From: Pseudoalteromonas aurantia | GTDB taxonomy: Bacteria > Pseudomonadota > Gammaproteobacteria > Enterobacterales > Alteromonadaceae | Reading direction: 5' to 3' | DNA length: 52,006 bases | Assembly: GCF_005886875.1 (NCBI RefSeq) | Contig: NZ_PNBY01000048.1 | Coordinates: forward strand, 1 to 52,006 | Translations under genes and position numbers: made by a program | Part shown: piece by piece, positions 41,647 to 52,006 of the stretch | How the letters are laid out: the number at the start of each line of letters is the position of its first letter | How positions within the stretch are numbered: the first letter of the stretch is position 1 | Notes under the pieces: generated by a model | Seen by the model: only the letters and a program-made list of their open reading frames with translations | Databases searched by the model: none | Told to the model about the DNA's origin: nothing

Positions 41647-44340
41647 ATGACTGATCTCGCCAATGAAATCCTGCCAGTCAATATAGAAGATGAACTCAAA
41701 AATTCATACCTTGATTACGCAATGAGTGTAATAGTAGGGCGTGCATTACCTGACGTACGTGATGGCTTAAAGCCTGTTCACCGTCGTGTATTGTTCGCTA
41801 TGAACGAGTTGAAAAATGACTGGAATAAGCCTTACAAAAAATCGGCTCGTGTAGTCGGTGATGTGATCGGTAAATATCACCCACACGGTGATAGCGCAGT
41901 ATACGATACGATAGTTCGTATGGCGCAACCATTTTCTCTGCGTTATATGTTGGTTGATGGCCAAGGTAACTTCGGTTCTGTAGATGGTGATTCAGCCGCT
42001 GCGATGCGTTACACCGAAGTACGTATGGCAAAAATATCCCATGAGTTATTGGCTGATTTAGAAAAAGAAACGGTTGATTATGTTCCTAATTATGATGGAA
42101 CAGAGCAAATCCCAGACGTGTTACCAACAAAAGTGCCAAGCTTGCTAGTGAATGGCTCTTCAGGTATTGCGGTTGGTATGGCAACGAATATCCCGCCGCA
42201 TAACTTAACAGAGGTTATTAATGGGTGTCTGGCACTTATTCAAAACCCAGATTTAACCATTGAAGAGTTGATCGACTATATTCCAGGTCCAGATTTTCCA
42301 ACTGCTGCCATTATTAATGGTAAGAAGGGTATTGAGCAGGCGTATAAGACTGGCCGAGGCAAGATATATGTTCGAGCGCGCGCAGAAGTTGAAGTTGATG
42401 AGAAGACTAACAAAGAAACGATCATCGTTCATGAGTTGCCTTATCAAGTTAACAAAGCACGTTTGATTGAAAAGATTGCTGAGCTTGTAAAAGATAAAAA
42501 AGTTGAAGGTATCAGCGCGCTACGTGATGAATCTGACAAAGACGGCATGCGTATCGTCATTGAAGTCAAGCGTGGTGAAGTTGGTGAAGTAATACTTAAT
42601 AACCTTTACTCGCAAACACAGTTGCAAACTGTATTTGGTATGAACATGGTCGCGTTGGATAACAACCAGCCTAAATGTTTCAACCTCAAAGAAATGCTAG
42701 ATGCATTCATTATTCACCGCCGTGAAGTCGTTACCCGCCGTACCGTTTTCGATTTAAGAAAAGCGAGAGACAGAGCGCATACGCTTGAAGGTCTTGCGAT
42801 TGCATTGGCGAATATTGACCCGATCATTGAGTTAATTAGAAAATCACCAAGCCCATCTGAAGCGAAACAAGCACTTGTTGCACGCCCTTGGGAGTTAGGT
42901 ACTGTTAAGTCTATGCTTGAAAAAGCAGGTGAAGACAATGTAGCACGCCCTGATTGGTTAGAAGCTGAGCTAGGTATTCGCGATGGTCAGTACTACTTAT
43001 CAGAACAGCAAGCTCAAGCTATTCTTGACTTACGTTTACATAAGCTTACTGGCTTAGAACATGAAAAAATCTTAGCTGAATACCAAGAGTTATTAGAGGT
43101 TATTGCTGAGTTACTCTTCATTTTGTCATCGCCTGAACGTTTAATGGAAGTGATCCGTGATGAGTTAGTTGAAATAAAAGAGACTTATGGAGACGAACGT
43201 CGTACTGAGATCAGTGCTGCCGCTCACGATATTAGCCTTGAAGATTTGATCAACGAAGAAGATGTTGTTGTGACGTTATCTCACGAAGGGTATGTAAAAT
43301 ATCAGCCATTGTCTGACTACGAAGCACAGCGTCGTGGTGGTAAAGGCAAAGCAGCAACTAAGATGAAAGATGAAGATTTCATCGAACGACTCTTGGTTGC
43401 GAATACGCACGACACCATTTTATGTTTCTCTACAGCGGGACGCATGTATTGGCTGAAAGTGTATCAGTTACCGCTTGCTTCACGTACAGCACGTGGTAAG
43501 CCAATCGTGAACCTGTTGCCGCTAGAAGCGGATGAACGAATTACTACGATATTGCCTGTTCGTGAATACGAAGAAGATAAATATGTATTGATGGCGACAG
43601 CTAATGGTACAGTTAAGAAAACACCATTGACTGCCTATAGTCGTCAACGTGCAAGCGGGATCATCGCGATCAACTTAAACGAAGGTGATAACCTAATCGG
43701 TGCCGATATCACAGATGGTAGTAATGACATCATGCTATTTACCGATCACGGTAAAGTTGTTCGATTCAATGAAAAACTACGCGACTCTGAAACAGGTGAA
43801 GTTAAAATTGACCCTGAAACAGGCGAAGAAATGTTAGCGTTACGTCCTATGGGCCGCACAGCAACTGGTGTTCGTGGCATAAAAATGCCAGATGATGTGA
43901 AAGTTGTATCGTTAATCGTACCAAAAAATGATGGTGCAATATTGACGGTGACGGAAAACGGGTATGGTAAACGTACACCACTTGAAGAATACCCCGCTAA
44001 GAGCCGAGCGACACAAGGTGTTGTATCTATAAAGGTTAGTGACCGTAACGGAAGCGTTGTTGGTGCTGTTCAGGTTGAAGATAACAACGAAATCATGTTA
44101 ATTTCTAACCGCGGTACGCTTGTACGTACTCGAGTGAGTGAAGTGTCTACGGTAGGTCGAAATACCCAAGGGGTCATTTTGATCAGAACAATTGAAGATG
44201 AGCAGGTAGTGGGTTTACAGCGCATTGAAGAAATTGAAGTGGATGACTTGCCCGAAGGTGAGGATGGTAATGCAGACGTTGCAGAGAATGCTGACGTAGA
44301 GCAAAACACGCAAGTGAACGACGATTCACCGAGTGAATAA
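41647..44340 (+). CDS. gyrA: DNA gyrase subunit A
   Basis: 897 residues. Active-site Tyr122 is in AMRYTEVRM. The quinolone-determining region reads GDSAVYDTI with Ser83 and Asp87, the susceptible wild-type pair. The GyrA box QRRGGKGKA lies near 555-563 at the start of the C-terminal DNA-wrapping beta-pinwheel, followed by an acidic tail ([21 protein letters not shown]). It introduces negative supercoils with GyrB. Monocistronic, with a strong terminator 10 bases after the stop; divergent from ubiG. Confidence 0.97.
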   Translation: MTDLANEILPVNIEDELKNSYLDYAMSVIVGRALPDVRDGLKPVHRRVLFAMNELKNDWNKPYKKSARVVGDVIGKYHPHGDSAVYDTIVRMAQPFSLRYMLVDGQGNFGSVDGDSAAAMRYTEVRMAKISHELLADLEKETVDYVPNYDGTEQIPDVLPTKVPSLLVNGSSGIAVGMATNIPPHNLTEVINGCLALIQNPDLTIEELIDYIPGPDFPTAAIINGKKGIEQAYKTGRGKIYVRARAEVEVDEKTNKETIIVHELPYQVNKARLIEKIAELVKDKKVEGISALRDESDKDGMRIVIEVKRGEVGEVILNNLYSQTQLQTVFGMNMVALDNNQPKCFNLKEMLDAFIIHRREVVTRRTVFDLRKARDRAHTLEGLAIALANIDPIIELIRKSPSPSEAKQALVARPWELGTVKSMLEKAGEDNVARPDWLEAELGIRDGQYYLSEQQAQAILDLRLHKLTGLEHEKILAEYQELLEVIAELLFILSSPERLMEVIRDELVEIKETYGDERRTEISAAAHDISLEDLINEEDVVVTLSHEGYVKYQPLSDYEAQRRGGKGKAATKMKDEDFIERLLVANTHDTILCFSTAGRMYWLKVYQLPLASRTARGKPIVNLLPLEADERITTILPVREYEEDKYVLMATANGTVKKTPLTAYSRQRASGIIAINLNEGDNLIGADITDGSNDIMLFTDHGKVVRFNEKLRDSETGEVKIDPETGEEMLALRPMGRTATGVRGIKMPDDVKVVSLIVPKNDGAILTVTENGYGKRTPLEEYPAKSRATQGVVSIKVSDRNGSVVGAVQVEDNNEIMLISNRGTLVRTRVSEVSTVGRNTQGVILIRTIEDEQVVGLQRIEEIEVDDLPEGEDGNADVAENADVEQNTQVNDDSPSE

Positions 44341-44350
44341 AGTAAACTAA

Positions 44351-44374
44351 AAAGCGGCTGTGGCCGCTTTTTTT
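44351..44374 (+). terminator. Intrinsic terminator after gyrA
   Basis: AAAGCGGC (44351-44358) pairs with GCCGCTTT (44363-44370) across a 4-base loop, running into seven T's. Confidence 0.9.
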
Positions 44375-44408
44375 ATCTGTAAATTATTGTTGTTTAGGAA
44401 TGAGGAAA

Positions 44409-45491
44409 ATGACGGTATATAACTTTTGTGCAGGGCCAGCAATGCTGCCCCCTGAAGTAATGAAAAAAGCACAAGCAGAGTTTTTAAACTGGCAAGGCTT
44501 GGGTGTGTCTGTGATGGAAGTAAGCCATCGCGCGAAACCTTTTTTGGCGATGGTAGAAGAGTGCGAAGCATCTTTACGTCGTTTAATGAATATCTCAGAC
44601 GACTTTGAAGTTTTATTTATGCATGGTGGGGGACGAGGTCAGTTTGCGGCTGTGCCTTTAAACTTACATCAAAATGATGCGCCAGGTTTCTATATTGAAA
44701 ATGGTATATGGTCAAGTGGCGCTACCAAAGAGGGAGCTAAATTTACCGACGTAGCATCGTTGAACATTCGTTGTGATGATCACAGTACATTTGATATTCA
44801 GCCTGTAAATGACTGGCAGCTACCAGAAAAAGCGTCATTTATTCATTATTGTCCAAATGAGACAATCGATGGTATTGAAATATTTGACGTGCCAAAACAC
44901 CAAAGTGCACCTATTGTCGCCGATATGTCTTCAATGATTTTATCACGTGAAGTTAATGTTGACGAGTTTGACCTGATTTATGCCGGCGCGCAAAAGAACA
45001 TAGGGCCGTCGGGTTTATGTATCGTTATTGTGCGCAAAACATTACTTGAAAGAGACGGGCGACCTCGTCCTGCCATACTTGATTATGCAATTGAAGCTAA
45101 GCAAGGCAGTATGTACAACACACCTCCGACGTTTGCATGGTATTTAGCGGCTGAAGTATTTTCATACTTAGAAGCCCAAGGTGGCGTGCCAGCTATGGAA
45201 GCGCATAATAAAGAAAAAGCAGCACTTTTATATAACTATATCGATAGTTCAGATTTTTATAGTAATAAAGTTGCTGCGCATTGTCGTTCGTTGATGAATG
45301 TACCCTTTTGGTTACAGGATGATGACTTAAATGCTGCGTTTCTTACCCAAGCAGAAGCTGCTGGGCTAGTTGCTTTAGAAGGGCACCGGTTTGTCGGTGG
45401 AATGAGAGCAAGTATTTATAATGCTATGCCAATTGAAGGGATTAAGGCACTTATTACATTTATGGATAAGTTTGCAAAGGAGCATAGCTAA
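44409..45491 (+). CDS. serC: Phosphoserine aminotransferase
   Basis: 360 residues from ATG 44409 ([14 protein letters not shown], as in other SerC proteins); the ATG at 44400 would add MRK and overlap the ribosome-binding GAGG. Seen: [14 protein letters not shown], the PLP lysine in [12 protein letters not shown] (about 195), and RPAILDY. It converts 3-phosphohydroxypyruvate to phosphoserine and also serves vitamin B6 synthesis. The stop codon shares one base with the aroA start (TAATG), so serC-aroA are translationally coupled, a pairing typical of enteric and marine gammaproteobacteria. Confidence 0.95.
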   Translation: MTVYNFCAGPAMLPPEVMKKAQAEFLNWQGLGVSVMEVSHRAKPFLAMVEECEASLRRLMNISDDFEVLFMHGGGRGQFAAVPLNLHQNDAPGFYIENGIWSSGATKEGAKFTDVASLNIRCDDHSTFDIQPVNDWQLPEKASFIHYCPNETIDGIEIFDVPKHQSAPIVADMSSMILSREVNVDEFDLIYAGAQKNIGPSGLCIVIVRKTLLERDGRPRPAILDYAIEAKQGSMYNTPPTFAWYLAAEVFSYLEAQGGVPAMEAHNKEKAALLYNYIDSSDFYSNKVAAHCRSLMNVPFWLQDDDLNAAFLTQAEAAGLVALEGHRFVGGMRASIYNAMPIEGIKALITFMDKFAKEHS

Positions 45492-46771
45492 TGGAGCAAC
45501 TTACCTTAAAACCGATTTCAAAAGTATCCGGTTCAGTCACATTACCAGGCTCTAAAAGTTTATCTAATCGTATTCTGTTATTGGCAGCATTGTCGAAAGG
45601 AACGACAGAGGTTCACAACTTACTTGATAGTGATGATATTCGCTATATGTTAGGCGCATTAGAGCAAATGGGCGTGACGGTTAATTTAAATGCAGATAAA
45701 ACAGTCGCAACGGTCGAAGGGTGCGCAGGGCAATTAAAAACGCCAAAAGAAGCACTATTTTTAGGTAACGCAGGCACTGCTTATAGGCCCTTAACGGCTG
45801 TTTTAGCCGCAACTGCAGGTCAATTTAAGTTGATTGGCGAACCACGTATGGAAGAGCGACCTATTGGTCATTTAGTCGATGCTATGGCCAAGTTAGGCGC
45901 AGACATTCGTTACTTAAAAAATGCTGACTACCCACCGCTATTAATTGAAGGCAAACCGTTAAGAGGTGGCCAGGTTGAAATTGACGGCAGTATTTCTAGT
46001 CAGTTTTTAACCGCATTACTGATGGCGGCACCACTTTTTACAGGCGATACTCATATCCGTATTAAAGGTGATTTGGTATCTAAACCGTATATTGATATTA
46101 CGATCGGTGTGATGGCCCAGTTTGGTATTGAAGTGGTTAATGATAATTATCAAACATTTATTGTTAAGGGTCAGCAAGTATATCAATCCCCAAGCCGGAT
46201 CATGGTGGAGGGAGATGCGTCTTCAGCGTCTTACTTTATCGCAGCAGCCGCTATTTCAGGTGGCGAAATAGAGATTAACGGTGTCGGTAAAAAAAGCGTA
46301 CAAGGCGACATTGGATTTGCCAATGTGATGGAGCAAGTGGGCGCTAAGATTGATTGGTACGATGAAAAACTGGTGGTCAGTAAAGGTGAGTTAAAAGGCG
46401 TTGATATTGACGCCAACGCGATCCCTGATGCAGCGATGACGCTCGCAACCGTAGCTTTATTCGCTAAAGGGCCGACGGCTATTCGTAATATCTACAATTG
46501 GCGAGTCAAAGAAACTGACCGTTTAGCGGCTATGGCGACTGAGTTACGAAAAGTGGGAGCTAAAGTGATAGAAGGGCACGACTTTATCGAAATTACGCCG
46601 CCGTCAACTATTAATTTGACGGATATTGACACCTATAATGATCATCGTATAGCGATGTGCTTTGCTATGGTTGCTGTAGGCGGTCATGAGGTGATCATAA
46701 ATGACCCAGGCTGTACTGCAAAAACATTCCCCACGTTTTTTAATGTTTTAGAGTCAATAACTACCCACTAA
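45491..46771 (+). CDS. aroA: EPSP synthase (5-enolpyruvylshikimate-3-phosphate synthase)
   Basis: 426 residues. PGSKSLSNR near 20-28 (phosphoenolpyruvate/shikimate site), [13 protein letters not shown] (about 92-104; Gly and Pro of the class I, glyphosate-sensitive type retained) and [18 protein letters not shown] are diagnostic. Sixth step of the shikimate pathway, forming EPSP. Coupled to serC by a 1-base overlap; followed by a hairpin terminator before cmk. Confidence 0.96.
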   Translation: MEQLTLKPISKVSGSVTLPGSKSLSNRILLLAALSKGTTEVHNLLDSDDIRYMLGALEQMGVTVNLNADKTVATVEGCAGQLKTPKEALFLGNAGTAYRPLTAVLAATAGQFKLIGEPRMEERPIGHLVDAMAKLGADIRYLKNADYPPLLIEGKPLRGGQVEIDGSISSQFLTALLMAAPLFTGDTHIRIKGDLVSKPYIDITIGVMAQFGIEVVNDNYQTFIVKGQQVYQSPSRIMVEGDASSASYFIAAAAISGGEIEINGVGKKSVQGDIGFANVMEQVGAKIDWYDEKLVVSKGELKGVDIDANAIPDAAMTLATVALFAKGPTAIRNIYNWRVKETDRLAAMATELRKVGAKVIEGHDFIEITPPSTINLTDIDTYNDHRIAMCFAMVAVGGHEVIINDPGCTAKTFPTFFNVLESITTH

Positions 46772-46789
46772 TACTTACCGTATAATTGT

Positions 46790-46822
46790 AATAGAGCCTC
46801 AATAGTATGGCTCTATTCTTTT
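46790..46822 (+). terminator. Terminator after aroA
   Basis: AATAGAGCC (46790-46798) and GGCTCTATT (46809-46817) form a 9-bp stem with a 10-base loop followed by CTTTTC. Confidence 0.65.
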
Positions 46823-46885
46823 CTAACTTAGTACCTATTTAACAAAAAGTTACAGGTAAGTAAGGATATATTCATAAAACTTGCG

Positions 46886-46891
46886 TATAAT
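46886..46891 (+). promoter_or_regulatory. -10 element upstream of cmk
   Basis: A perfect TATAAT lies 42 bases before the cmk start, after the aroA terminator. No good -35 at the right distance, so the call is moderate. Confidence 0.45.
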
Positions 46892-46932
46892 GCACGCGGT
46901 TAATTTAAGGTGGGCATTTCAGGAGGTTTTAA

Positions 46933-47646
46933 ATGCAGGCATCGATGCCAGTTATCACCGTAGACGGCCCAAGTGGTTCAGGCAAAGGAACCGTTTGTCG
47001 CTTGTTAGCTGAAAAATTAAATTGGGATGTATTAGACAGCGGTGCGATTTATCGTGTTCTTTCTCTCGCTGCGTTACATCATCAAATCGCACTAGACAAT
47101 GAAGAAGCACTCGTGCCATTGGCGGCCAATTTAGACGTACAATTTTTAATTGATCCTGTTACTAAAAACGGCAGAGTCATTCTTGAAGGAGAAGATGTAA
47201 CAACCACTATTCGTAATGAAGACGTAGGCGCTGCTGCTTCAAAAGTAGCTGCACTACCTCGAGTGAGAGAGGCATTGTTACGCAGGCAACGCGCATTTAG
47301 AACTGAAGCGGGCTTAATTGCAGATGGAAGGGATATGGGAACGGTTATTTTCCCAGAGGCCGAAATCAAATTGTATTTAACCGCCAGTGCTGAAGAGCGC
47401 GCGAACCGTCGATTCTTAGAGTTGAATGGTCGAGGACTAGATGTTACACTAAGTGGTCTGCTAGAGGACATTAAAGCCCGTGACGATCGCGATATGAATC
47501 GCGCAGTTGCGCCTTTGGTCCCAGCAAGTGACGCGATAACGATTGACACAAGTGAACTAAATGCTGAGCAAGTATTTGCTACTGTTGTGGAAATCCTAGA
47601 AGAAGCGGTACGCACCGGCAAACTAGAAAAGTCGCGTTTAACCTAA
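46933..47646 (+). CDS. cmk: Cytidylate kinase
   Basis: 237 residues with the P-loop [19 protein letters not shown] (about 11-29), DSGAIYR (CMP site) and [15 protein letters not shown]. It phosphorylates CMP and dCMP. Preceded by an almost ideal ribosome-binding site (CAGGAGGT). It sits upstream of rpsA and ihfB in the order conserved from E. coli onward. Confidence 0.95.
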   Translation: MQASMPVITVDGPSGSGKGTVCRLLAEKLNWDVLDSGAIYRVLSLAALHHQIALDNEEALVPLAANLDVQFLIDPVTKNGRVILEGEDVTTTIRNEDVGAAASKVAALPRVREALLRRQRAFRTEAGLIADGRDMGTVIFPEAEIKLYLTASAEERANRRFLELNGRGLDVTLSGLLEDIKARDDRDMNRAVAPLVPASDAITIDTSELNAEQVFATVVEILEEAVRTGKLEKSRLT

Positions 47647-47739
47647 TTTATTAATGCATTGGCAGGAAGCTGATGTTTATTTAACTACCCCATGCAGCAT
47701 GGTTGCTAATTGGAATATACTTTATGAGACGTATTTAGT

Positions 47740-49407
47740 ATGTCAGAAAATTTTGCGCAGTTATTTGAAGAAAGCCTAAAAGGTTTTGAAGCAGAGCAAG
47801 GCTCTATCGTTAAAGGTACAGTAATTTCAATCGAGAACAACATCGTTCTTGTTGATGCTGGTCTTAAATCAGAAAGTGCTATCCCTGCTGAGCAATTCAA
47901 AAATGCTGCTGGTGAACTAGAAGTTGCTGTTGGCGACGAAGTAGATGTAGCGCTAGACGCAATTGAAGACGGTTTCGGTGAAACTATCCTTTCTCGTGAG
48001 AAAGCGAAGCGTCACGAAGCTTGGATCCGTCTTGAAAAAGCATGTGAAGAGCAAGAGACTGTTGTTGGTATGATCAACGGCAAAGTTAAAGGCGGTTTCA
48101 CTGTTGAAGTTGACACAATTCGTGCGTTCCTACCTGGTTCACTTGTTGATGTTCGTCCAGTACGTGACACAGCACACCTTGAAGGTAAAGAGCTTGAGTT
48201 TAAAGTAATTAAGCTTGATCAAAAGCGCAACAACGTTGTTGTTTCACGTCGTGCAGTTATCGAATCAGAAAACTCACAAGAGCGTGAAGAGCTTCTTGCT
48301 AACCTTGTTGAAGGTCAAGAAGTTAAAGGTATCGTTAAGAACCTTACAGACTACGGTGCGTTCGTTGACCTTGGTGGTGTAGATGGTCTACTACACATCA
48401 CTGACATGGCGTGGAAGCGTGTTAAGCACCCTTCAGAAATCGTCAATGTTGGCGACGAAATCGCAGTTAAAGTTCTTAAGTTCGACAAAGAGAAGACTCG
48501 TGTTTCTCTAGGTCTTAAGCAACTTGGCGAAGATCCATGGGCAGCTATCGCTGGTCGTTACCCAGAAGGTGCTAAGCTTTCTGGTCGTGTAACTAACCTT
48601 ACTGACTACGGTTGTTTCGTAGAAATCGAAGAAGGTGTTGAAGGTCTAGTACACGTTTCTGAAATGGATTGGACTAACAAGAACATCCACCCTTCAAAGG
48701 TTGTTAGCCTAGGCGACAGCGTTGAAGTTATGGTTCTTGAAATTGACGAAGAACGTCGTCGTATTTCTCTAGGTCTTAAGCAGTGTATTGCTAACCCTTG
48801 GCAAGAGTTTGCTCGTCTTCAAAACAAAGGCGACCAAGTTACTGGTAAGATCAAGTCTATCACTGACTTCGGTATCTTCATCGGTCTTGACGGCGGCATT
48901 GACGGTCTTGTTCACCTTTCTGATATCTCTTGGAACACTCCAGGTGAAGAAGCGGTACGTGAGTACAAGAAAGGCGACGAAATCACAGCAATCGTATTGC
49001 AAGTTGACCCAGAGCGTGAGCGTATCTCTCTTGGCGTTAAGCAAATCGAAGCTGACCCATTCAATAACTACCTAGACGTAAACAAAAAAGGTGCTATTGT
49101 TAAGGGTAAAGTGACTGAAGTTGACGCGAAAGGCGCAACGGTTGAGCTTATCGAAGGTGTTGAAGGTTACATCCGTGTAGCTGACATCGCTCAAGAGCGT
49201 ATCGAAGATGCAACTACTGTTGTTTCTGCTGGTGACGAAATTGAAGCTAAATATGTAGGTGTTGATCGTAAGAACCGTACTATCAGCCTTTCAGTTAAAG
49301 CTATGTTCGAAGCTGAAGAGAAAGAAGTTCTTGAGAAGTTGAAGAAAGAAGAGCCTGCGTTTGAAAACGCAATGGCAGCAGCTTTCAAAAACGCTCAAAA
49401 AGACTAA
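47740..49407 (+). CDS. rpsA: 30S ribosomal protein S1
   Basis: 555 residues with six S1 OB-fold repeats, seen from the recurring [28 protein letters not shown] pattern (for example near 195, 280, 367 and 454). Binds mRNA and helps initiation on structured leaders. Codon use is sharply biased, as expected for a highly expressed ribosomal gene. No strong Shine-Dalgarno precedes the ATG; the leader instead has a short CCATGCAGCATGG-type hairpin near 47690-47702, in keeping with the SD-poor, self-regulated rpsA leader of E. coli. A terminator follows. Confidence 0.97.
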   Translation: MSENFAQLFEESLKGFEAEQGSIVKGTVISIENNIVLVDAGLKSESAIPAEQFKNAAGELEVAVGDEVDVALDAIEDGFGETILSREKAKRHEAWIRLEKACEEQETVVGMINGKVKGGFTVEVDTIRAFLPGSLVDVRPVRDTAHLEGKELEFKVIKLDQKRNNVVVSRRAVIESENSQEREELLANLVEGQEVKGIVKNLTDYGAFVDLGGVDGLLHITDMAWKRVKHPSEIVNVGDEIAVKVLKFDKEKTRVSLGLKQLGEDPWAAIAGRYPEGAKLSGRVTNLTDYGCFVEIEEGVEGLVHVSEMDWTNKNIHPSKVVSLGDSVEVMVLEIDEERRRISLGLKQCIANPWQEFARLQNKGDQVTGKIKSITDFGIFIGLDGGIDGLVHLSDISWNTPGEEAVREYKKGDEITAIVLQVDPERERISLGVKQIEADPFNNYLDVNKKGAIVKGKVTEVDAKGATVELIEGVEGYIRVADIAQERIEDATTVVSAGDEIEAKYVGVDRKNRTISLSVKAMFEAEEKEVLEKLKKEEPAFENAMAAAFKNAQKD

Positions 49408-49425
49408 TATTTAAGTCTTATCAGG

Positions 49426-49450
49426 AAGGGCGCTTTAGCCCTTTCTTTTT
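49426..49450 (+). terminator. Intrinsic terminator after rpsA
   Basis: AAGGGC (49426-49431) pairs with GCCCTT (49438-49443) over a 6-base loop, followed by a T-rich tail. It reduces but need not abolish read-through into ihfB. Confidence 0.8.
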
Positions 49451-49467
49451 ATATTAAAGGAAACACT

Positions 49468-49758
49468 ATGACAAAGTCAGAATTGATAGAACAACTTGCC
49501 GAGCAACACGCACATGTTCCTGTAAAAGATGTGGAAAATGCTGTGAAAGAAATTCTTGAACAAATGGCAGGTTCATTATCATGCTCAGATCGCATTGAGA
49601 TCCGTGGGTTTGGTAGTTTCTCATTGCACTTCCGTTCACCTCGTACTGGTCGTAATCCAAAAACTGGTGATACGGTAGAATTAGATGGAAAGTATGTACC
49701 TCACTTTAAACCTGGTAAGGAATTACGTGATCGCGTAAACGCCAGTATAGCTGACTAA
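49468..49758 (+). CDS. ihfB: Integration host factor beta subunit
   Basis: 96 residues of the HU/IHF family: [12 protein letters not shown], then [28 protein letters not shown], whose Gly-Arg-Asn-Pro arm intercalates into DNA. The first residues and the ending AxI fit IHF-beta and not HU. With IHF-alpha it bends DNA at specific sites in transcription, replication and recombination. AAAGGAA lies 6 bases before the ATG. Confidence 0.95.
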   Translation: MTKSELIEQLAEQHAHVPVKDVENAVKEILEQMAGSLSCSDRIEIRGFGSFSLHFRSPRTGRNPKTGDTVELDGKYVPHFKPGKELRDRVNASIAD

Positions 49759-49785
49759 TATACCTGTACATTGACGGAGTAGCAC

Positions 49786-50049
49786 TTGGTAAAGGTAGTA
49801 AAAAAAGGATTCGTTTTAGCACTAATATTATTAGCGTTTGTAATTGGCACACAAAACCCTGAAGTGGTTAACGTTAATTATTTAATTGCTACTAGCGAGA
49901 TACCTTTAGCAACATTGATGAGTATTTGCTTTCTTATAGGTGTACTTGTTGGCTGTATTGTAAGTGTAAAAGTGTTCTCTCAATTAAAATGGCAAAACTA
50001 TCGCCTTAGAAAGACTAACCGTCAATTATCGCCAGATACTGAACGCTGA
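49786..50049 (+). CDS. lapA: LapA, inner-membrane partner of LapB (DUF1049)
   Basis: 87 residues from a TTG codon with GGAG upstream. Two membrane helices (about 8-26 and 43-64), with IGTQNPEVVNVNYLI between them, define LapA/YciS. It works with LapB in regulating lipopolysaccharide synthesis. The next gene, lapB, begins 3 bases after its stop. Confidence 0.9.
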   Translation: MVKVVKKGFVLALILLAFVIGTQNPEVVNVNYLIATSEIPLATLMSICFLIGVLVGCIVSVKVFSQLKWQNYRLRKTNRQLSPDTER

Positions 50050-50051
50050 CC

Positions 50052-51188
50052 ATGATTGAGCTGTTATTTTTACTGCTTCCTGTGGCAGCTGCATACGGCT
50101 ATGTGATGGGGAAAAATAGCGCTAAAAATCAAGCCCATGAACAAAGTCGCCAAATAACTTCTCAATATAGCAAAGGACTGAAGTTTCTACTAGATAGAGA
50201 AGAAGATCAGGGCTTAGAACACCTAATACAACTTCTCGAAGTATCTGCTGACTCAGTCGAACATTACCTCACTTTAGCCACCTTATTTCGTAAACGTGGT
50301 GAATTAGACCGCGCCATAAAAATTCATGAATTACTTCTCAATCAACCAACTCTAAGCGATGTAAATACCGAGTCTTGTCGTTTAGAGCTTGCTAAGGATT
50401 ATATTCTGGCTGGATTATTAGACAGTGCAGAAGAACACTTAATCGTGTTAGTGAAAAGCGCGAATAAAGATTCACTAGACCCCATTATTAACTTGTATTC
50501 CCAAATGCGTGAGTGGCATAAGGGGATAAGTATGTATGAAGCACATAGTGACCTATTTACTAAGCCTCAGCATTGCGCAGCAGTGGCAAATTTCTACTGC
50601 GAGGCAGCATTGGCAGATAAAACGCCTAAGCTCATGGAAAAAACATCGGCATTAGAACATAAAACAATTCGCCCGTTGTATGAGTTAGGAAAAGATGCTT
50701 TTGAACAACAGGACTATGTAAAAGCAATTTATTACTGGCGCAAGTTAGTAAGCAGCTTTACGCATACTGCGCCGATATATATTGCCCAATTGGAAGAGAG
50801 TTACACACAGTTAAACTTAACAGAGCAGTTCAACGAGTTAATCATCGAATTACTTCCAAAAGGGGGAGTATTAATTCGAATTAAGCACTGTCAAGCATTG
50901 CTCACTAAAGGGGAGCAACAACAAGCAATTGATTTTTTAACCGATAGCCTTAAGCGAGAGCCTTCAATACGTGGCTTTAGCTTTTTATTACAATTGTTGG
51001 GTAATAGCAATAATAGAATTCACGCGGTGCTTGCAGAAGTTGATAAGCTGGTGCAATCATATATTGCTACAAAGCCAGAGTATCAATGCAGGCATTGTGG
51101 TTTTACAAGTCATACGCTTTATTGGATTTGTCCGTCGTGCAAACACTGGGAATCTATCGCACCAAGTAAAGGATTAGACGGTTATTAA
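50052..51188 (+). CDS. lapB: LapB (YciM), TPR protein controlling LPS synthesis
   Basis: 378 residues: an N-terminal membrane helix (MIELLFLLLPVAAAYGYVMG), a series of TPR repeats (about 45-330), and a C-terminal rubredoxin-like zinc ribbon CRHCGF...CPSCKHW (about 346-364). In E. coli it adapts LpxC to the FtsH protease and thereby limits LPS synthesis. Translationally close to lapA; pyrF follows after 73 bases. Confidence 0.94.
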   Translation: MIELLFLLLPVAAAYGYVMGKNSAKNQAHEQSRQITSQYSKGLKFLLDREEDQGLEHLIQLLEVSADSVEHYLTLATLFRKRGELDRAIKIHELLLNQPTLSDVNTESCRLELAKDYILAGLLDSAEEHLIVLVKSANKDSLDPIINLYSQMREWHKGISMYEAHSDLFTKPQHCAAVANFYCEAALADKTPKLMEKTSALEHKTIRPLYELGKDAFEQQDYVKAIYYWRKLVSSFTHTAPIYIAQLEESYTQLNLTEQFNELIIELLPKGGVLIRIKHCQALLTKGEQQQAIDFLTDSLKREPSIRGFSFLLQLLGNSNNRIHAVLAEVDKLVQSYIATKPEYQCRHCGFTSHTLYWICPSCKHWESIAPSKGLDGY

Positions 51189-51261
51189 TATGTGTTTATC
51201 ACAGAGTAAACACGCCTTTAAAAATGCTATTTCTGAAAATTAGGTCAACCTTAGGAATATT

Positions 51262-51966
51262 ATGTCCCAAATAGATTCAAAGAAAGTGCTAATCGCACTA
51301 GATTACGATAATGAACAAGCAGCATTAAATTTTGTGAAACAGCTGTCACCAGATCAGTGTCGCTTAAAAGTAGGCAAAGAAATGTTCACTTATTTTGGTC
51401 CTCAATTTGTTAAGCAATTGGTTGATTTAGGATTCGATGTTTTTCTTGACCTAAAATTCCACGATATTCCAAATACAGTCGCTAAAGCAGTAACTGCTGC
51501 CGCAGAGCTTGGGGTGTGGATGGTAAATGTTCATGCCAGTGGTGGCCTAGAAATGATGCAAAAAGCTAAGCAAGCTTTAGCAAATTATGGTGAAAAAGCC
51601 CCATTGCTGATAGCCGTTACTGTATTGACCAGTATGGATCAAGCGCAGTTACTTCGCCTAGGGATTGAAAAAACACCACAAGATCAAGTGGTATACTTAG
51701 CGAAATTATCTCAAGAAGCGGGACTAGACGGAGTTGTATGTTCGGCGCAAGAAGCTAAAACGTTAAAAGCCGAATTAGGTAATAATTTTAAGCTTATTAC
51801 ACCGGGAATAAGGCCTGTTGGTGCTGATGCGTGCGATCAAAAACGTATCATGACACCACAAAAAGCCATTGATGCGGGCAGTGACTATCTAGTAATTGGT
51901 CGACCAATTACCCAATCAGATGATCCAGTTAAAACACTCGCTGAGATAAACGCATCAATTGCATGA
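51262..51966 (+). CDS. pyrF: Orotidine 5'-phosphate decarboxylase
   Basis: 234 residues: the catalytic Asp-Lys-Asp array in [18 protein letters not shown] (Lys near 62), the upstream LKVGKEMF, and the phosphate loop ITPGIRP plus [12 protein letters not shown]. Final step of UMP synthesis. A weak 7-bp hairpin at 51192-51213 separates it from lapB; the lapA-lapB-pyrF order is typical of gammaproteobacteria. Confidence 0.96.
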   Translation: MSQIDSKKVLIALDYDNEQAALNFVKQLSPDQCRLKVGKEMFTYFGPQFVKQLVDLGFDVFLDLKFHDIPNTVAKAVTAAAELGVWMVNVHASGGLEMMQKAKQALANYGEKAPLLIAVTVLTSMDQAQLLRLGIEKTPQDQVVYLAKLSQEAGLDGVVCSAQEAKTLKAELGNNFKLITPGIRPVGADACDQKRIMTPQKAIDAGSDYLVIGRPITQSDDPVKTLAEINASIA

Positions 51967-52006
51967 TTAAAATTAAAAGCAGTATATAGCTTAATGCCGA
52001 TCAGAT

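Noticed and set aside
41887..41910. Quinolone-resistance alleles in gyrA
   Set aside because: Ser83 and Asp87 are both the susceptible residues.
47082..47621. 179-residue frame antisense to cmk
   Set aside because: Low-complexity Ser/Ala/Arg composition typical of an antisense shadow of a coding gene; cmk is certain.
51192..51213. Hairpin between lapB and pyrF as a terminator
   Set aside because: Only a 7-bp AT-rich stem with no T-run; too weak to list as a terminator.

Overview
The window reads as a chromosomal segment of a moderately AT-rich marine gammaproteobacterium, most likely Pseudoalteromonas or a close Alteromonadales relative. This rests on the block ubiG-gph / gyrA-serC-aroA-cmk-rpsA-ihfB-lapA-lapB-pyrF, nrdA-nrdB-yfaE with a NrdR/DnaA-type control region, a lysine-riboswitch lysC, NhaD, and a transposase family common in Shewanella and Pseudoalteromonas. 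The genus call is inference.

Layout. 1-3.3 kb is an accessory, mobile-element-marked region. It holds the 3' part of a REP-associated (Y1) transposase, a truncated IS110 transposase with an intact upstream end, two ~120-bp direct repeats, a DUF1772 membrane protein, an attC-like palindromic stretch and a secreted alpha/beta hydrolase. 3.6-8.9 kb carries a DUF4136 lipoprotein and a three-gene MksBEF-type condensin operon with no nuclease subunit beside it. 9-16.4 kb carries ion and amino-acid physiology: NhaD antiporter, lysine riboswitch plus aspartokinase, DUF924 protein, an SNF-family Na+ symporter, type II NADH dehydrogenase and an AraC regulator. 16.4-24.5 kb is a compact amino-sugar utilisation cluster: TonB receptor, MFS permease, ROK kinase and GH20 hexosaminidase. 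Together these would take up chito-oligosaccharides, release GlcNAc in the periplasm, import it and phosphorylate it. 24.6-32.6 kb holds D-lactate dehydrogenase, glutathione peroxidase, a 3-hydroxyisobutyrate-dehydrogenase-like enzyme, a DUF4105/DUF3015 pair, a decayed chemoreceptor and a RoxA-like di-heme cytochrome lipoprotein. 32.7-36 kb has a His-rich ZnuD-like TonB receptor divergent from yaeQ, with two Zur-like palindromes between them. 36-52 kb is conserved housekeeping: deoxynucleotide synthesis, ubiquinone synthesis, gyrase, serine and aromatic synthesis, ribosomal protein S1, IHF beta, LPS-synthesis control (LapAB) and pyrimidine synthesis.

Regulation visible in the sequence: a lysine riboswitch whose downstream segment can sequester the lysC ribosome-binding site; a NrdR box pair on the nrdAB promoter with a perfect DnaA box upstream; Zur-like boxes on the ZnuD-like promoter; a NagR-like palindrome upstream of the GlcNAc receptor; and several intrinsic terminators. 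No tRNA, rRNA or CRISPR array was recognised. The least ordinary parts are the first 3 kb, the nuclease-less MksBEF operon, the zinc-site-less ROK kinase, the RoxA-like cytochrome and the His-rich zinc receptor.
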